Assembly: GCA_038527485.1 (NCBI GenBank)
Contig: JBCBFT010000022.1
Location: forward strand, 1 to 64,000
DNA from: JALEFZ01 sp038527485
Lineage (GTDB): Bacteria; Bacteroidota; Bacteroidia; J057
Reading direction: 5' to 3'
DNA: 64,000 nucleotides
How positions within the stretch are numbered: position 1 is the stretch's first letter; each line of letters opens with the position of its first letter. This document shows positions 1-8,237 of this stretch, in pieces. The position numbers were made by a program, and so were the translations under genes. The notes beneath the pieces were generated by a model that did not search any database, was not told the origin of the DNA, and saw nothing but the letters and a program-made list of their open reading frames with translations.

Positions 1-83
1 CAAAAGCCTTTTGATAGACACCCGTGTCGGGAGACATCGGGCGAGCCATTTTTTATATGAATCGATTACATCTGTCCGTCTAC

Positions 84-401
84 TTATGTACCATCTTCGA
101 GACCAAAATCCGTGATTAATAAGTTATGCCCACCAGGAAAAGTATCTCTAATATCTATAAGCTTGAGCTCATAACACGAACCTACTGATACTTTTATGCC
201 TTTACTAGGCTTCTTTCCCCTTCGGTCAGTAACAATTCTATATGGACTCCCCTCAGCATTAGCATACAAAAGGTAGTAGTTTCCTACTGAATCAATTTTA
301 TGGATCTCATAACATTTAGTTCCAAATATTAATCCAATATTATCGAAGTTTTCAGATCTACTTTGAAATCCTACACTTACTACAAATAAGCAAATGGTCA
401 A
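84..401 (-). CDS. Small secreted protein of unknown function; start region apparently frameshifted
   Basis: A 105-residue reading frame with no recognised domain. Read as it stands it opens with a TTG codon inside a hydrophobic stretch (TICLFVVSVG), which is an unlikely start. An ATG at 424-426 lies in another frame; removing one G of the GG pair near 412-413 would join it to this frame and give MKVT followed by VLILLTICLFVVSV, a textbook signal peptide. I therefore think the natural product is an exported protein of about 110 residues, either broken by one base or affected by a sequence error. The mature part is charged and has Cys residues near the middle and C-terminus. No partner gene is apparent; the neighbour on the same strand starts well upstream. 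Confidence 0.45.
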   Translation of the reverse strand: MTICLFVVSVGFQSRSENFDNIGLIFGTKCYEIHKIDSVGNYYLLYANAEGSPYRIVTDRRGKKPSKGIKVSVGSCYELKLIDIRDTFPGGHNLLITDFGLEDGT

Positions 402-522
402 TAGTATTAAAACCTGTTACTTTCATACTCTTACACTCTAGTAGCAGCAACATATAGTTGAGATATTTTCGTCTTACTTTGTACGTACCCGGGTTCAAGA
501 AATAAAGACTCATCCCTAAACC

Positions 523-1953
523 TCACACCCTCAAGACCACAGGCAGCACAAAATAACTCAATACTGCCACCACCGCAATCGCCACTAGATTCAAGGCGAA
601 GCCTACCCGCGCCATATCCCGGATGGTAAACTTCCCCGTCCCAAAGACGATGGCATTGGGGGCGGTCGCAAAGGGCAGCATGAACGCACATGAAGCGGCA
701 ACCGCTGCGGCACTCATCAAGACGAAGGGATGAATATCTAAGACAGGCGCAAGTGCAGCCAAAACAGGCATCATGAGGGTGGCCGTAGCCATGTTTTGGG
801 TGATCTCCGTGAGGAAAGTGACCATGCCCGTCACGATCAGCAGTACCAACCAGGAAGGTAGCCCCTGCAATCCCCCCAACTGATCGGCCATCCACTGGTC
901 GAGTCCCGATAGCTGAAAAGCCTCTGCTACACCAAAGGCTCCCCCAAATAACAGTAAAATTCCCCAAGGAAGCTGTTCGGCGGTCTTCCAATCCAAGATG
1001 CGATCGGTTTTGTCTTTGGTCGGAACCATGAACAAGACGATTGCTCCGACAATCACCACCATGCTGTCATGCACCCCTGGAACCAGATCATTCAACCAGT
1101 ACCTCCTCGTCATCCACAGCAGCGCAACAATCCCAAACACCCACATGACCCATTTTTCTTCGAAAGACATCGGCCCCATCGCTTTGAGTTGCTGGCGAAT
1201 GTCTGCCCGCGTGGCACCCGTCTCTAGCCTCGGCATAGGAAAGGCCACATGCACCATGTACCACCACGTCACAAAAAGTAGGATCAAGGAGATGGGCACG
1301 CCATACAGCATCCATTCCAGAAAGGGGACTTCAAAGGCATATTCTTTTCGGACAAAACCTGCAAAAATCAAGTTGGTAGGCGTCCCGATCAAGGTAGCAA
1401 TCCCACCAATGGAGGTGGAATAGGCCAGAGAAATAATCAGTGCTTTCCCCAATTTTTCTTCTACTTCCTTCCCCGATGCCTGACTGATTTGTTCGACTAC
1501 GGCCAATGCGATGGGCACCATCATCAAGGTAGTGGCCGTATTGGAGATGCCCATGGAGAGCAGTCCAGCCGCCAGGATGAAGCCGCCTACGACTCCTTTC
1601 AGGTTGGAACCCAGCCAGGCTACGATGCTCAGGGCGATCCGTCGATGCAGTCCCCACTTTTGCATGGCCAAAGCCACCATGAAGCCACCCACAAATAAAA
1701 ACATGACAGGCTGCATGTAGACAGAAGCAATGTCTTTGATACTGATGCTCTCTCCTGCGATGGGAAATAACACAATGGGCAATAGAGAAGCCGCAGGAAT
1801 GGGGATGGCCTCTGTCACCCACCAAGTCGCAATCCACATGACGGCTCCCAGCACCCATACTCCGTCTGATTCCAGCCCCTCAGGACGTACAAAACATACG
1901 GTCAACACAAACAATAACGGCCCCATCCAAAGACCCAATCGCTTCAAATCCAT
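523..1953 (-). CDS. SLC13/DASS-family sodium-coupled anion permease
   Basis: Inner-membrane transporter of the divalent anion:sodium symporter family, which takes up dicarboxylates, citrate or sulfate with Na+. The sequence is almost entirely hydrophobic helices and carries the paired family signatures of both inverted halves: SNTATT and GTPTN in the first half (about residues 137-194) and TEITQNMAT and ATAPNA in the second (about 382-434). The length of 476 residues is normal. I chose the ATG at 1951-1953 (MDLKRLG); the frame is open to a TTG five codons further upstream. The substrate cannot be told from sequence; dicarboxylate is the usual choice for this branch. It appears to be transcribed alone. 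Confidence 0.88.
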   Translation of the reverse strand: MDLKRLGLWMGPLLFVLTVCFVRPEGLESDGVWVLGAVMWIATWWVTEAIPIPAASLLPIVLFPIAGESISIKDIASVYMQPVMFLFVGGFMVALAMQKWGLHRRIALSIVAWLGSNLKGVVGGFILAAGLLSMGISNTATTLMMVPIALAVVEQISQASGKEVEEKLGKALIISLAYSTSIGGIATLIGTPTNLIFAGFVRKEYAFEVPFLEWMLYGVPISLILLFVTWWYMVHVAFPMPRLETGATRADIRQQLKAMGPMSFEEKWVMWVFGIVALLWMTRRYWLNDLVPGVHDSMVVIVGAIVLFMVPTKDKTDRILDWKTAEQLPWGILLLFGGAFGVAEAFQLSGLDQWMADQLGGLQGLPSWLVLLIVTGMVTFLTEITQNMATATLMMPVLAALAPVLDIHPFVLMSAAAVAASCAFMLPFATAPNAIVFGTGKFTIRDMARVGFALNLVAIAVVAVLSYFVLPVVLRV

Positions 1954-2193
1954 TTTTTCATTTTTCAATTACAAGGAAAGCTACAAAGAATGTGCTTTAG
2001 CTTCAAAAGCCATGGGAGAGACACGACAATGGCCGAGCGTGGGCTTTCATTTAGGAGTCTATACACATCGCAGACTTCTCACATGCCATCCAGTCTCAGC
2101 ATTTTCACTTAAATTCTCACTTATCCCCCAAAATCACTCCCTTCTCAATAATTCCTTTTATTTTTGCCCTATAAAAGACGGATACAGAAGCGA

Positions 2194-3606
2194 ATGAATT
2201 TAGCAGCTGCCATACAAGCGGAATACTTTCAAACCCTAAGTCAATGTGCGGAGGAATTAGGCGTACGTGCCTATGTGATTGGAGGATATGTAAGAGATTT
2301 TCTCTTGAAACGCCCTTGTAAAGATGTGGATGTTGTAGTAGAGGGAAGAGGAATCGACCTTGCGCAACTTTTTTCGAAGAAAATCGGTGCAAGAGATGTC
2401 GTAGTCTACGAAAACTTCGGCACTGCCATGGTCAAAAAAGGAGACATCGAACTAGAATTTGTGGGGGCACGCAAGGAGTCTTACCGTCGCAACTCTCGCA
2501 AACCTATCGTAGAAGAGGGAACCCTCACAGACGACCAGATCCGCAGAGACTTTACCATCAATGCACTTTCCATTTCTCTAAACAAAGAAGATTGGGGCGA
2601 GGTACACGATCCTTTCGAAGGCTTGGTAGATTTGGACAATGGCATCATCCGTACGCCGACGACTCCAGCCCAGACCTTTTCGGACGATCCCCTACGCATG
2701 ATGCGAGCCATACGCTTTGCCACACAGCTTAACTTTCGCATTGAGGACCAAACATTCCGAGCGATTGGGGAAAACAAGACCCGAATCGACATCGTCTCCA
2801 AAGAACGCATAGAAGTAGAGCTCAATAAAATCATGAAGGCACCTAAACCTTCTATTGGTTATAAGCTGCTATTCAAAACGGGGCTCCTACACTTGATATT
2901 CCCTGAACTGGCCGCTATGCACGGGGTCGATTACATGAATGGTCGGGGACATAAGGACAATTTTTACCACACCTTACAGGTCCTCGACAATGTCGCCGAT
3001 GTATCCGACAACCTCTGGCTCCGCTGGGTGGCCATCATGCATGACATCGCCAAGCCGCTCACCAAGCGATACGATAAGATCCGTGGATGGACCTTTGATG
3101 GGCATGAGGACAAAGGCGCACGCATGGTCCCGAAGGTCTTCAGGAAGATGAAGCTCCCCATGAATGAGCACATGAAATATGTGCAGAAGCTAGTCGCCCT
3201 ACACCAGCGACCGATTGCCCTGGTATCAGAAGAAGTCTCGGACTCCGCCATCCGACGCATCGTCGTAGATGCAGGTGAAGATCTGGAAGATCTCCTGACT
3301 TTTTGCCGAGCAGACATCACCTCCAAAAACGACAAAAAGGTTGCCCGCTTTCTCCGAAACTACGAGGAGCTAGAAGCCCGCATACACGAAGTCTCTGAGC
3401 GAGATCAGCTCCGAAACTGGCAACCGCCTGTCGATGGAGAAATGATCATGACTACCTTCAACCTTAACCCCTCCCGTACCGTAGGGCAAATCAAAAATGA
3501 AATTCGAGAGGCGATTCTGGAGGGTATTATTCCCAATGATAAAGAAGCAGCCATTCAATATATGCACGAAATCGCGCCCAAATTTTTGGAAGGGAAAAGC
3601 TCGTAA
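2194..3606 (+). CDS. cca: CCA tRNA nucleotidyltransferase / poly(A) polymerase family, with HD domain
   Basis: Class II nucleotidyltransferase that adds or repairs the 3' CCA of tRNA. The head domain shows GGYVRD (residues 30-35), the catalytic Asp pair D44 and D46 in DVDVVVEG, RRDFTINAL (117-125) and the DDPLRMMRAIRFA segment (164-176) typical of the family. The C-terminal part has HD-hydrolase signatures (GHKDNFYHTL and MHDIAKPLT), as in many bacterial versions. I use the ATG at 2194, giving 470 residues; a TTG 30 bases upstream is also open but has no support. The gene is followed closely by a DUF3817 gene on the same strand. Confidence 0.9.
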   Translation: MNLAAAIQAEYFQTLSQCAEELGVRAYVIGGYVRDFLLKRPCKDVDVVVEGRGIDLAQLFSKKIGARDVVVYENFGTAMVKKGDIELEFVGARKESYRRNSRKPIVEEGTLTDDQIRRDFTINALSISLNKEDWGEVHDPFEGLVDLDNGIIRTPTTPAQTFSDDPLRMMRAIRFATQLNFRIEDQTFRAIGENKTRIDIVSKERIEVELNKIMKAPKPSIGYKLLFKTGLLHLIFPELAAMHGVDYMNGRGHKDNFYHTLQVLDNVADVSDNLWLRWVAIMHDIAKPLTKRYDKIRGWTFDGHEDKGARMVPKVFRKMKLPMNEHMKYVQKLVALHQRPIALVSEEVSDSAIRRIVVDAGEDLEDLLTFCRADITSKNDKKVARFLRNYEELEARIHEVSERDQLRNWQPPVDGEMIMTTFNLNPSRTVGQIKNEIREAILEGIIPNDKEAAIQYMHEIAPKFLEGKSS

Positions 3607-3678
3607 AAAAACCGTCTACTGCTCATACACCTACAATTGATTCATCTTGATAGGATCACATATTTATTTCCGACACAT

Positions 3679-3978
3679 ATGAAAGAACTCTTGAAAACCT
3701 CTCTTGGTAGACTTCGAATTGTGGCGATTGCTGAAGGGGTCTCCTTCCTTTTGTTGCTGTTCATCACCTTTCCGATGAAGCGCCTCATGGGAATTCCCGA
3801 GCCCAATTTTGTGGTAGGCATGGCGCATGGCTTGCTGTTCATCGCTTATGTGGGGATGGTCTTACAAATGAAATTTGAAAAAGATTGGAGCTGGAAAAAG
3901 ACGTTTCTCGCCTGGGGCGCTTCGATCGTCCCCTTTGGTACATTCATAGCGGACAAGCGCTTATTTAGAGAAGAATAA
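3679..3978 (+). CDS. DUF3817 small integral membrane protein
   Basis: A 99-residue protein with three predicted membrane segments. The N-terminal pattern (LGRLRIVAIAEGVSFLLLLF, then PMKRLMGIPEPN and VGMAHGLLFIAY) matches DUF3817, a family of short membrane proteins of unknown role sometimes found fused to transporters. The ATG at 3679 puts a short charged leader before the first helix. It lies 72 bases after the CCA-adding enzyme gene, so co-transcription is possible but a functional link is not implied. Confidence 0.75.
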   Translation: MKELLKTSLGRLRIVAIAEGVSFLLLLFITFPMKRLMGIPEPNFVVGMAHGLLFIAYVGMVLQMKFEKDWSWKKTFLAWGASIVPFGTFIADKRLFREE

Positions 3979-4149
3979 TCCCCCTCACACCTACCCTCCC
4001 TGCAAATCCATCTGCTTCAACTGGTAAAATGAGGGGAAGAAAGGTGGATAAAAATTGCCTAATAGCCCTAAAAAACGCTACTTGCGAATCGCATGATCAG
4101 ATTATTTCTCCATGTACAATCGACAACCCGCAAAATTTCGAAATAGCCT

Positions 4150-5622
4150 ATGTATACGTTGATGTTGGTAGCCTTTGTCATTGGCTACTTGGGGATTGCG
4201 CTCGAGCACCCACTAAAGATTGACAAGGCAGCATTTGCCGTCCTTACGGGGGTAGTCTGCTGGACGTTACTCGTCATCGGCCAGGACCAAATTCTACCTG
4301 ATAGCAAAAGATTCCAAGACTACTCACATGAGCATCACATCCTCGCTGCAGCCGAAGGACACAGCGCAGAGACCTCGGACAATGTCCACGAAATGGATGC
4401 CTCACACAGTGAAGGAAGCGATCACGCGACAGAAGGAACCCACACGGAAGCTGCAGGTGGTCACTCTCTCAAGGAAGAGTTTATTGAGCATGATCTTTTG
4501 GAGCACCTCGGAGAGATCGGAGCTATCCTCTTCTTCCTCCTTGGTGCCATGACCATCGTCGAGCTCGTAGATGCCCATGAAGGCTTCCGCGTCATCACCG
4601 ACAGGATCACCACTACAAATAAGGTCAAACTCCTCTGGATTGTCAGTATCGTGACCTTCTTTTTCTCCGCAGCCCTAGACAACCTGACCACGTCCATTGT
4701 GATGGCGGCGCTCTTACCGAAGCTGATTCGGAAGCGCCAAGACCTCTGGTTCTTCGCAGGTATGGTGGTCATCGCCGCAAACGCAGGGGGCGCATGGTCT
4801 CCTATCGGGGATGTGACGACCATCATGCTATGGATCGGGGGACAGGTCACTGCGGCCAACATCATCGTCAAAGACTTTATCCCGAGTATCGTCTGTCTCC
4901 TCGTTCCCCTTCTCATCTCATCCGTGATGCTTAAGGGAGATGTAGAACGTCCCGATGCAGATGCTGGGAGCCACATGACACCTCCTATCGAAAATTGGGA
5001 GCAATTGCTCATTTTCTGGTTAGGTGTAGGTGGTCTTCTTTTCGTTCCTGTATTCAAAACGGTCACTCACCTTCCTCCTTATCTAGGTGTCATGTTCAGC
5101 TTGGGCTTGATCTGGGTTGTGACAGAAGTACTTCACCGTCGACGTACACCTGTAGAGCAGCGTTCCTCTCTCTTGGTATCCAAAGTTCTCCAAAAAGTAG
5201 ATACACCTTCTGTACTTTTCTTCTTGGGGATCCTCCTAGCAGTAGCCAGTCTTCAGACTGCTGGTCACTTGGCCGCACTTGCTACGAGTATGGATACAGC
5301 TTTCTCTGGCGACATCTACACCATCAATATCCTGATTGGTCTGCTTTCTTCTATCGTGGATAATGTGCCTATGGTAGCCGCTGCAATTGGTATGTATCCG
5401 CTAGATGTATATCCTGTAGACGATCCGTTCTGGGAGCTTCTTGCTTACTGTGCAGGTACAGGAGGTAGTGCATTGATCATTGGATCTGCCGCTGGTGTAG
5501 CAATCATGGGTATCCTCAAGATTGACTTTGTATGGTACTTGCGTAAGATCTCCTGGCTAGCACTCGCAGGTTACTTGGCAGGTGTCGCGACTTACTGGTT
5601 GCAAGAGATGATCATCGGCTAA
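4150..5622 (+). CDS. nhaD: NhaD-type Na+/H+ antiporter with histidine-rich loop
   Basis: Sodium/proton antiporter of the NhaD family, which exports Na+ at alkaline pH. It has multiple membrane helices and conserved segments LDNLTTSIV, NAGGAWSPIGDVTT and SSIVDNVPM, the polar residues expected to form the ion path. Length 490 is slightly long because of an insertion between the second and third helices (about residues 58-108) holding nine histidines with many acidic residues. Such loops usually bind metal or sense pH; here that is inference. An NhaD pump and a possible Na+-coupled anion permease nearby fit a marine or saline habitat. The gene ends 26 bases before a strong hairpin terminator. 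Confidence 0.88.
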   Translation: MYTLMLVAFVIGYLGIALEHPLKIDKAAFAVLTGVVCWTLLVIGQDQILPDSKRFQDYSHEHHILAAAEGHSAETSDNVHEMDASHSEGSDHATEGTHTEAAGGHSLKEEFIEHDLLEHLGEIGAILFFLLGAMTIVELVDAHEGFRVITDRITTTNKVKLLWIVSIVTFFFSAALDNLTTSIVMAALLPKLIRKRQDLWFFAGMVVIAANAGGAWSPIGDVTTIMLWIGGQVTAANIIVKDFIPSIVCLLVPLLISSVMLKGDVERPDADAGSHMTPPIENWEQLLIFWLGVGGLLFVPVFKTVTHLPPYLGVMFSLGLIWVVTEVLHRRRTPVEQRSSLLVSKVLQKVDTPSVLFFLGILLAVASLQTAGHLAALATSMDTAFSGDIYTINILIGLLSSIVDNVPMVAAAIGMYPLDVYPVDDPFWELLAYCAGTGGSALIIGSAAGVAIMGILKIDFVWYLRKISWLALAGYLAGVATYWLQEMIIG

Positions 5623-5647
5623 GCAGCTGAGCTGATTACATAAAAAA

Positions 5648-5691
5648 TTACACAGGAAAAGCTGGGCTGATGCTCGGCTTTTTCTGTGTAA
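5648..5691 (+). terminator. Hairpin terminator after nhaD
   Basis: A 15-base stem (left arm TTACACAGGAAAAGC, right arm GCTTTTTCTGTGTAA, one G-T wobble) with a 14-base loop. The run of T lies inside the right arm. It sits 26 bases after the antiporter stop and could also serve the convergent gene ending at 5854. Confidence 0.65.
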
Positions 5692-5720
5692 GTACCTATC
5701 CCAATAAAAATGTAAAATAA

Positions 5721-5772
5721 TGCCTCCTTTAGATTGTGTCTGAACAGCTTCAGTTACAAACTGAAGGGAGCT
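5721..5772. repeat. Long imperfect hairpin, copy A of a dispersed palindromic family
   Basis: Two 24-base arms (5721-5744 and 5749-5772) match at 17 of 24 positions when one is reverse-complemented. The core reads CCTCCTTTAGATTGTGTCTG and returns as CAGTTACAAACTGAAGGGAG. The same layout occurs at 61064-61125 and half of it at 38669-38700. It lies between the ends of two convergent genes and codes for nothing visible. Confidence 0.55.
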
Positions 5773-5853
5773 AGTACTATTTGTGGCAAGGCAAAGCGTG
5801 CTGCCAAGCCATCAGACCAACCAGAGCGAGCATCTTTTACCTTGACTTACACC

Positions 5854-6633
5854 CTACTCAACCTTCACACCTGCACTACCATCTGGCCAAAGATGAATCC
5901 ATACAGCTCGCTTTCCCTCTTCAGGCAGCCGTTTCATGGAATCTGCCACTGCCTTGAGAGAGTCCTCATTGACAAACTCGCTAGTGATAAAAACCTCTAC
6001 CTGTCGGACCTCATGAGGCAAATGACGATACAACAAATCATACGCCCATCCACTGTCCACACCTGCGTAGTCAAACACTTGAATGCTGTTGTCCCCTTTG
6101 GAATAGAATTTTCTTGCCTCTCGATCAGATGTAACCTTCAACAAATGGTAATCCTTGATGATGTATTCGAAGCTACCAGGACTTACAGCTAACTCAGCCC
6201 TTGAGCTTTCTGGTTTCTCTTCTGACGGATACTTTACAATCCGAAACTTATCCAAAGTCAGATTCCCTAACTTATATTTGAAGCCAGGACGATAAATGAT
6301 TACTCTATCTGATTCGGGTTTATAGGTGTTAAAAAGGGTATCTTTATTTGCGAAAGGAGTAGATTCATGAAGTGCGGCCACATAGGATACGTACTGGGTT
6401 CCTTCAAAATGCAGCATAAAAATGCGAATATCATCGAAAACCACTATAGACTTCCCTCTCATTCTGAAGTACTTGGGAAACTCTAGGTCGGTACGCCATT
6501 TTACCCAAAATGTCTGATCTTCACTGTTGACCATGTAGTCCTTTACCTGAGGCTTTTGATCTTGTCCCCTCACGTGTGCCCACCCCCACAGACTAAAAAG
6601 AAGGAGAAACAAAATACTTTTGATTAGAGCCAT
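5854..6633 (-). CDS. Secreted protein of unknown function
   Basis: A 259-residue protein with a clear signal peptide (MALIKSILFLLLFSLWGWAH, cleavage probably before QDQK). I do not recognise a domain. The mature part is rich in charged and aromatic residues, has no Cys pair, and its C-terminal 60 residues (after VEVFITSEFV) resemble a small alternating alpha/beta unit. There is no type IX sorting tail. Transcription runs toward the nhaD terminator, and the gene is divergent from the GWxTD gene at 6914, with which it shares a 280-base intergenic region. Confidence 0.7.
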   Translation of the reverse strand: MALIKSILFLLLFSLWGWAHVRGQDQKPQVKDYMVNSEDQTFWVKWRTDLEFPKYFRMRGKSIVVFDDIRIFMLHFEGTQYVSYVAALHESTPFANKDTLFNTYKPESDRVIIYRPGFKYKLGNLTLDKFRIVKYPSEEKPESSRAELAVSPGSFEYIIKDYHLLKVTSDREARKFYSKGDNSIQVFDYAGVDSGWAYDLLYRHLPHEVRQVEVFITSEFVNEDSLKAVADSMKRLPEEGKRAVWIHLWPDGSAGVKVE

Positions 6634-6772
6634 CGTACAATTTCGTTATATGTTTATTCCAGCTATGAGAATTAAGTATTTTTTATGAGAAATGCTGTCT
6701 TTTTTTGATAAAAGGGAAAAAGCAGTTAGCTCCCCATTGGAAGTTCTATTTTACCCATTCTTTCCTCTCTTA

Positions 6773-6802
6773 TTTGAAATTCAACATACCTATGTATTTT
6801 TG
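6773..6802 (+). promoter_or_regulatory. Bacteroidetes-type promoter of the GWxTD gene
   Basis: TTTG at 6773-6776, 18 bases, then TATTTTTG at 6795-6802. This matches the -33 TTTG / -7 TAnnTTTG pattern of the primary Bacteroidetes sigma factor. It predicts a transcript leader of about 105 bases before the ATG at 6914. Confidence 0.5.
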
Positions 6803-6913
6803 GCTAGAGAACAAAGGGACAAATTGCCATTCTCCCCCATGATCTCAACTTTATCTCACAGATGCTCTCTTTTGCTTACAGTAATTGGGTATCTTAGGTA
6901 CGAGTCATCCATT

Positions 6914-8185
6914 ATGCAAATCAAACAATTAGTCATCATATGTTGCGTTTTTTTCTGGAGCTTTTGTAGTCTTCATGCGCAATGGTCATTAGATGTCAAA
7001 AATATTCTCGGTGAGAAAGCAAATACCAGAGTCTTTCTGGGGTATGAAAGTCCAACCCAAACGTCCAAAGCATTTACAGCAGAAGTCATCATTCGTCCTA
7101 GTGCGACAATCGTTGAGCCTCTGACTGTCAAGGTCGACACGCTTCAAAGACCTAAATTTCAGTCCCTGACGATCAAGAAAAATAAGCAGATGGTGGGGAA
7201 GTATCGTGCGGAACCTATGGCAATGACCCCTGTCTTGATTCAGAAAGAAGTCAAGCTCACCACGAGCCGTTCACGCATCTTTACCTTGGACTTTACTCTT
7301 CCTCCTGGCAAAGGATACTTGATAGATGTTGACATATTCAATCCAATATTGGACAAACATACCCTCCTCACGTTGGAGACCCCTTTCCTCGTACATCCTG
7401 AAGATGAAGTCAAGCGGTCGGATCTGCTGATCAGCTATGTTCCTGGCTTGAGATCCGCCATGGAACAGCCCATTCTTTCCCGCATCCTCAAAGATGATAC
7501 GCCAGAGATCTACCAAGCCTTGAAGTTACAAGCGGTGGGCTATGACGCCATCACCATTCGTTCTATCCTCTATCAGGAAAAATCTCAGGGAGATGGCGGA
7601 AGCTCGCAAGCTTTCCAATCTGTGTATCAAGCAAACAAAATCATCTACCCTGATACTAGGGGACGTGCAAATTTTCAGGATACCTTGGACATTAGCAAGA
7701 TTGATCCTGGAAAATATTTGATCTTAATTTTAATTTATTCGGGACAAGGAGAGCCAAAAGTCGAAAGGGTACGCTTCGTCAAAGGTCGTGACATTCAGCG
7801 TAGGATTTTTGCGGATCTGGACAATTCTATCCGTATGATGCAATACTTAGCCCCTGAGGATCGTCTAAATGAACTCTTACAGAAGGATACAATTGTGGTA
7901 AAAGAAGCCGAATTTCGAAGGACTTGGGATCGGCTCTACCCCAAGGACACACAGGAAAAAATGGAGGCCTACTACCAGAAGGTGTATGAGGCCAATAGTC
8001 GATACGAAGAAGCAGGTAGCGCAGGATGGCAAAGCCAAAGAGGAAAAATTTTCATCTTGTATGGAGATCCTACAGAGGAGATGGTAGAAATCCGTGGGAA
8101 AAGCTATCTTAGATGGATATACCCTAAGTGGTCTCTCTCATTTTTGTTTGAAGAGCGAAACCAGAACTGGGTCTTAGTCGAATAA
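6914..8185 (+). CDS. GWxTD domain-containing exported protein
   Basis: A 423-residue exported protein whose C-terminal part belongs to the GWxTD family, found almost only in Bacteroidota and relatives and of unknown function. The ATG at 6914 starts a signal peptide (MQIKQLVIICCVFFWSFC, cleavage after HAQ). The family hallmark is usually GWxTDRGxIYIxYGxP; here it reads GWQSQRGKIFILYGDP near residue 372, so the T and D of the name are replaced by S and Q. The helical segment FRRTWDRLYPKD precedes it as usual. The frame is open for 74 codons upstream but that stretch is not signal-peptide-like and contains the predicted promoter. Confidence 0.82.
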   Translation: MQIKQLVIICCVFFWSFCSLHAQWSLDVKNILGEKANTRVFLGYESPTQTSKAFTAEVIIRPSATIVEPLTVKVDTLQRPKFQSLTIKKNKQMVGKYRAEPMAMTPVLIQKEVKLTTSRSRIFTLDFTLPPGKGYLIDVDIFNPILDKHTLLTLETPFLVHPEDEVKRSDLLISYVPGLRSAMEQPILSRILKDDTPEIYQALKLQAVGYDAITIRSILYQEKSQGDGGSSQAFQSVYQANKIIYPDTRGRANFQDTLDISKIDPGKYLILILIYSGQGEPKVERVRFVKGRDIQRRIFADLDNSIRMMQYLAPEDRLNELLQKDTIVVKEAEFRRTWDRLYPKDTQEKMEAYYQKVYEANSRYEEAGSAGWQSQRGKIFILYGDPTEEMVEIRGKSYLRWIYPKWSLSFLFEERNQNWVLVE

Positions 8186-8237
8186 TGAATGCATAGTCCT
8201 GCTTATTTGAGGAACACATAAAAACGAATCATCAATC

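Noticed and set aside
431..991. Long open frame overlapping the anion permease on the same strand
   Set aside because: It is a shifted-frame shadow of the permease; its translation is Cys/Gly-rich and shows no domain.
2159..2166. TATTTTTG before the CCA-adding gene as a promoter
   Set aside because: It matches TAnnTTTG but there is no TTTG 18-21 bases upstream, so I did not annotate it.
4461..5066. 201-residue minus-strand frame inside nhaD
   Set aside because: Antisense shadow: the plus strand carries clear NhaD motifs throughout this stretch.
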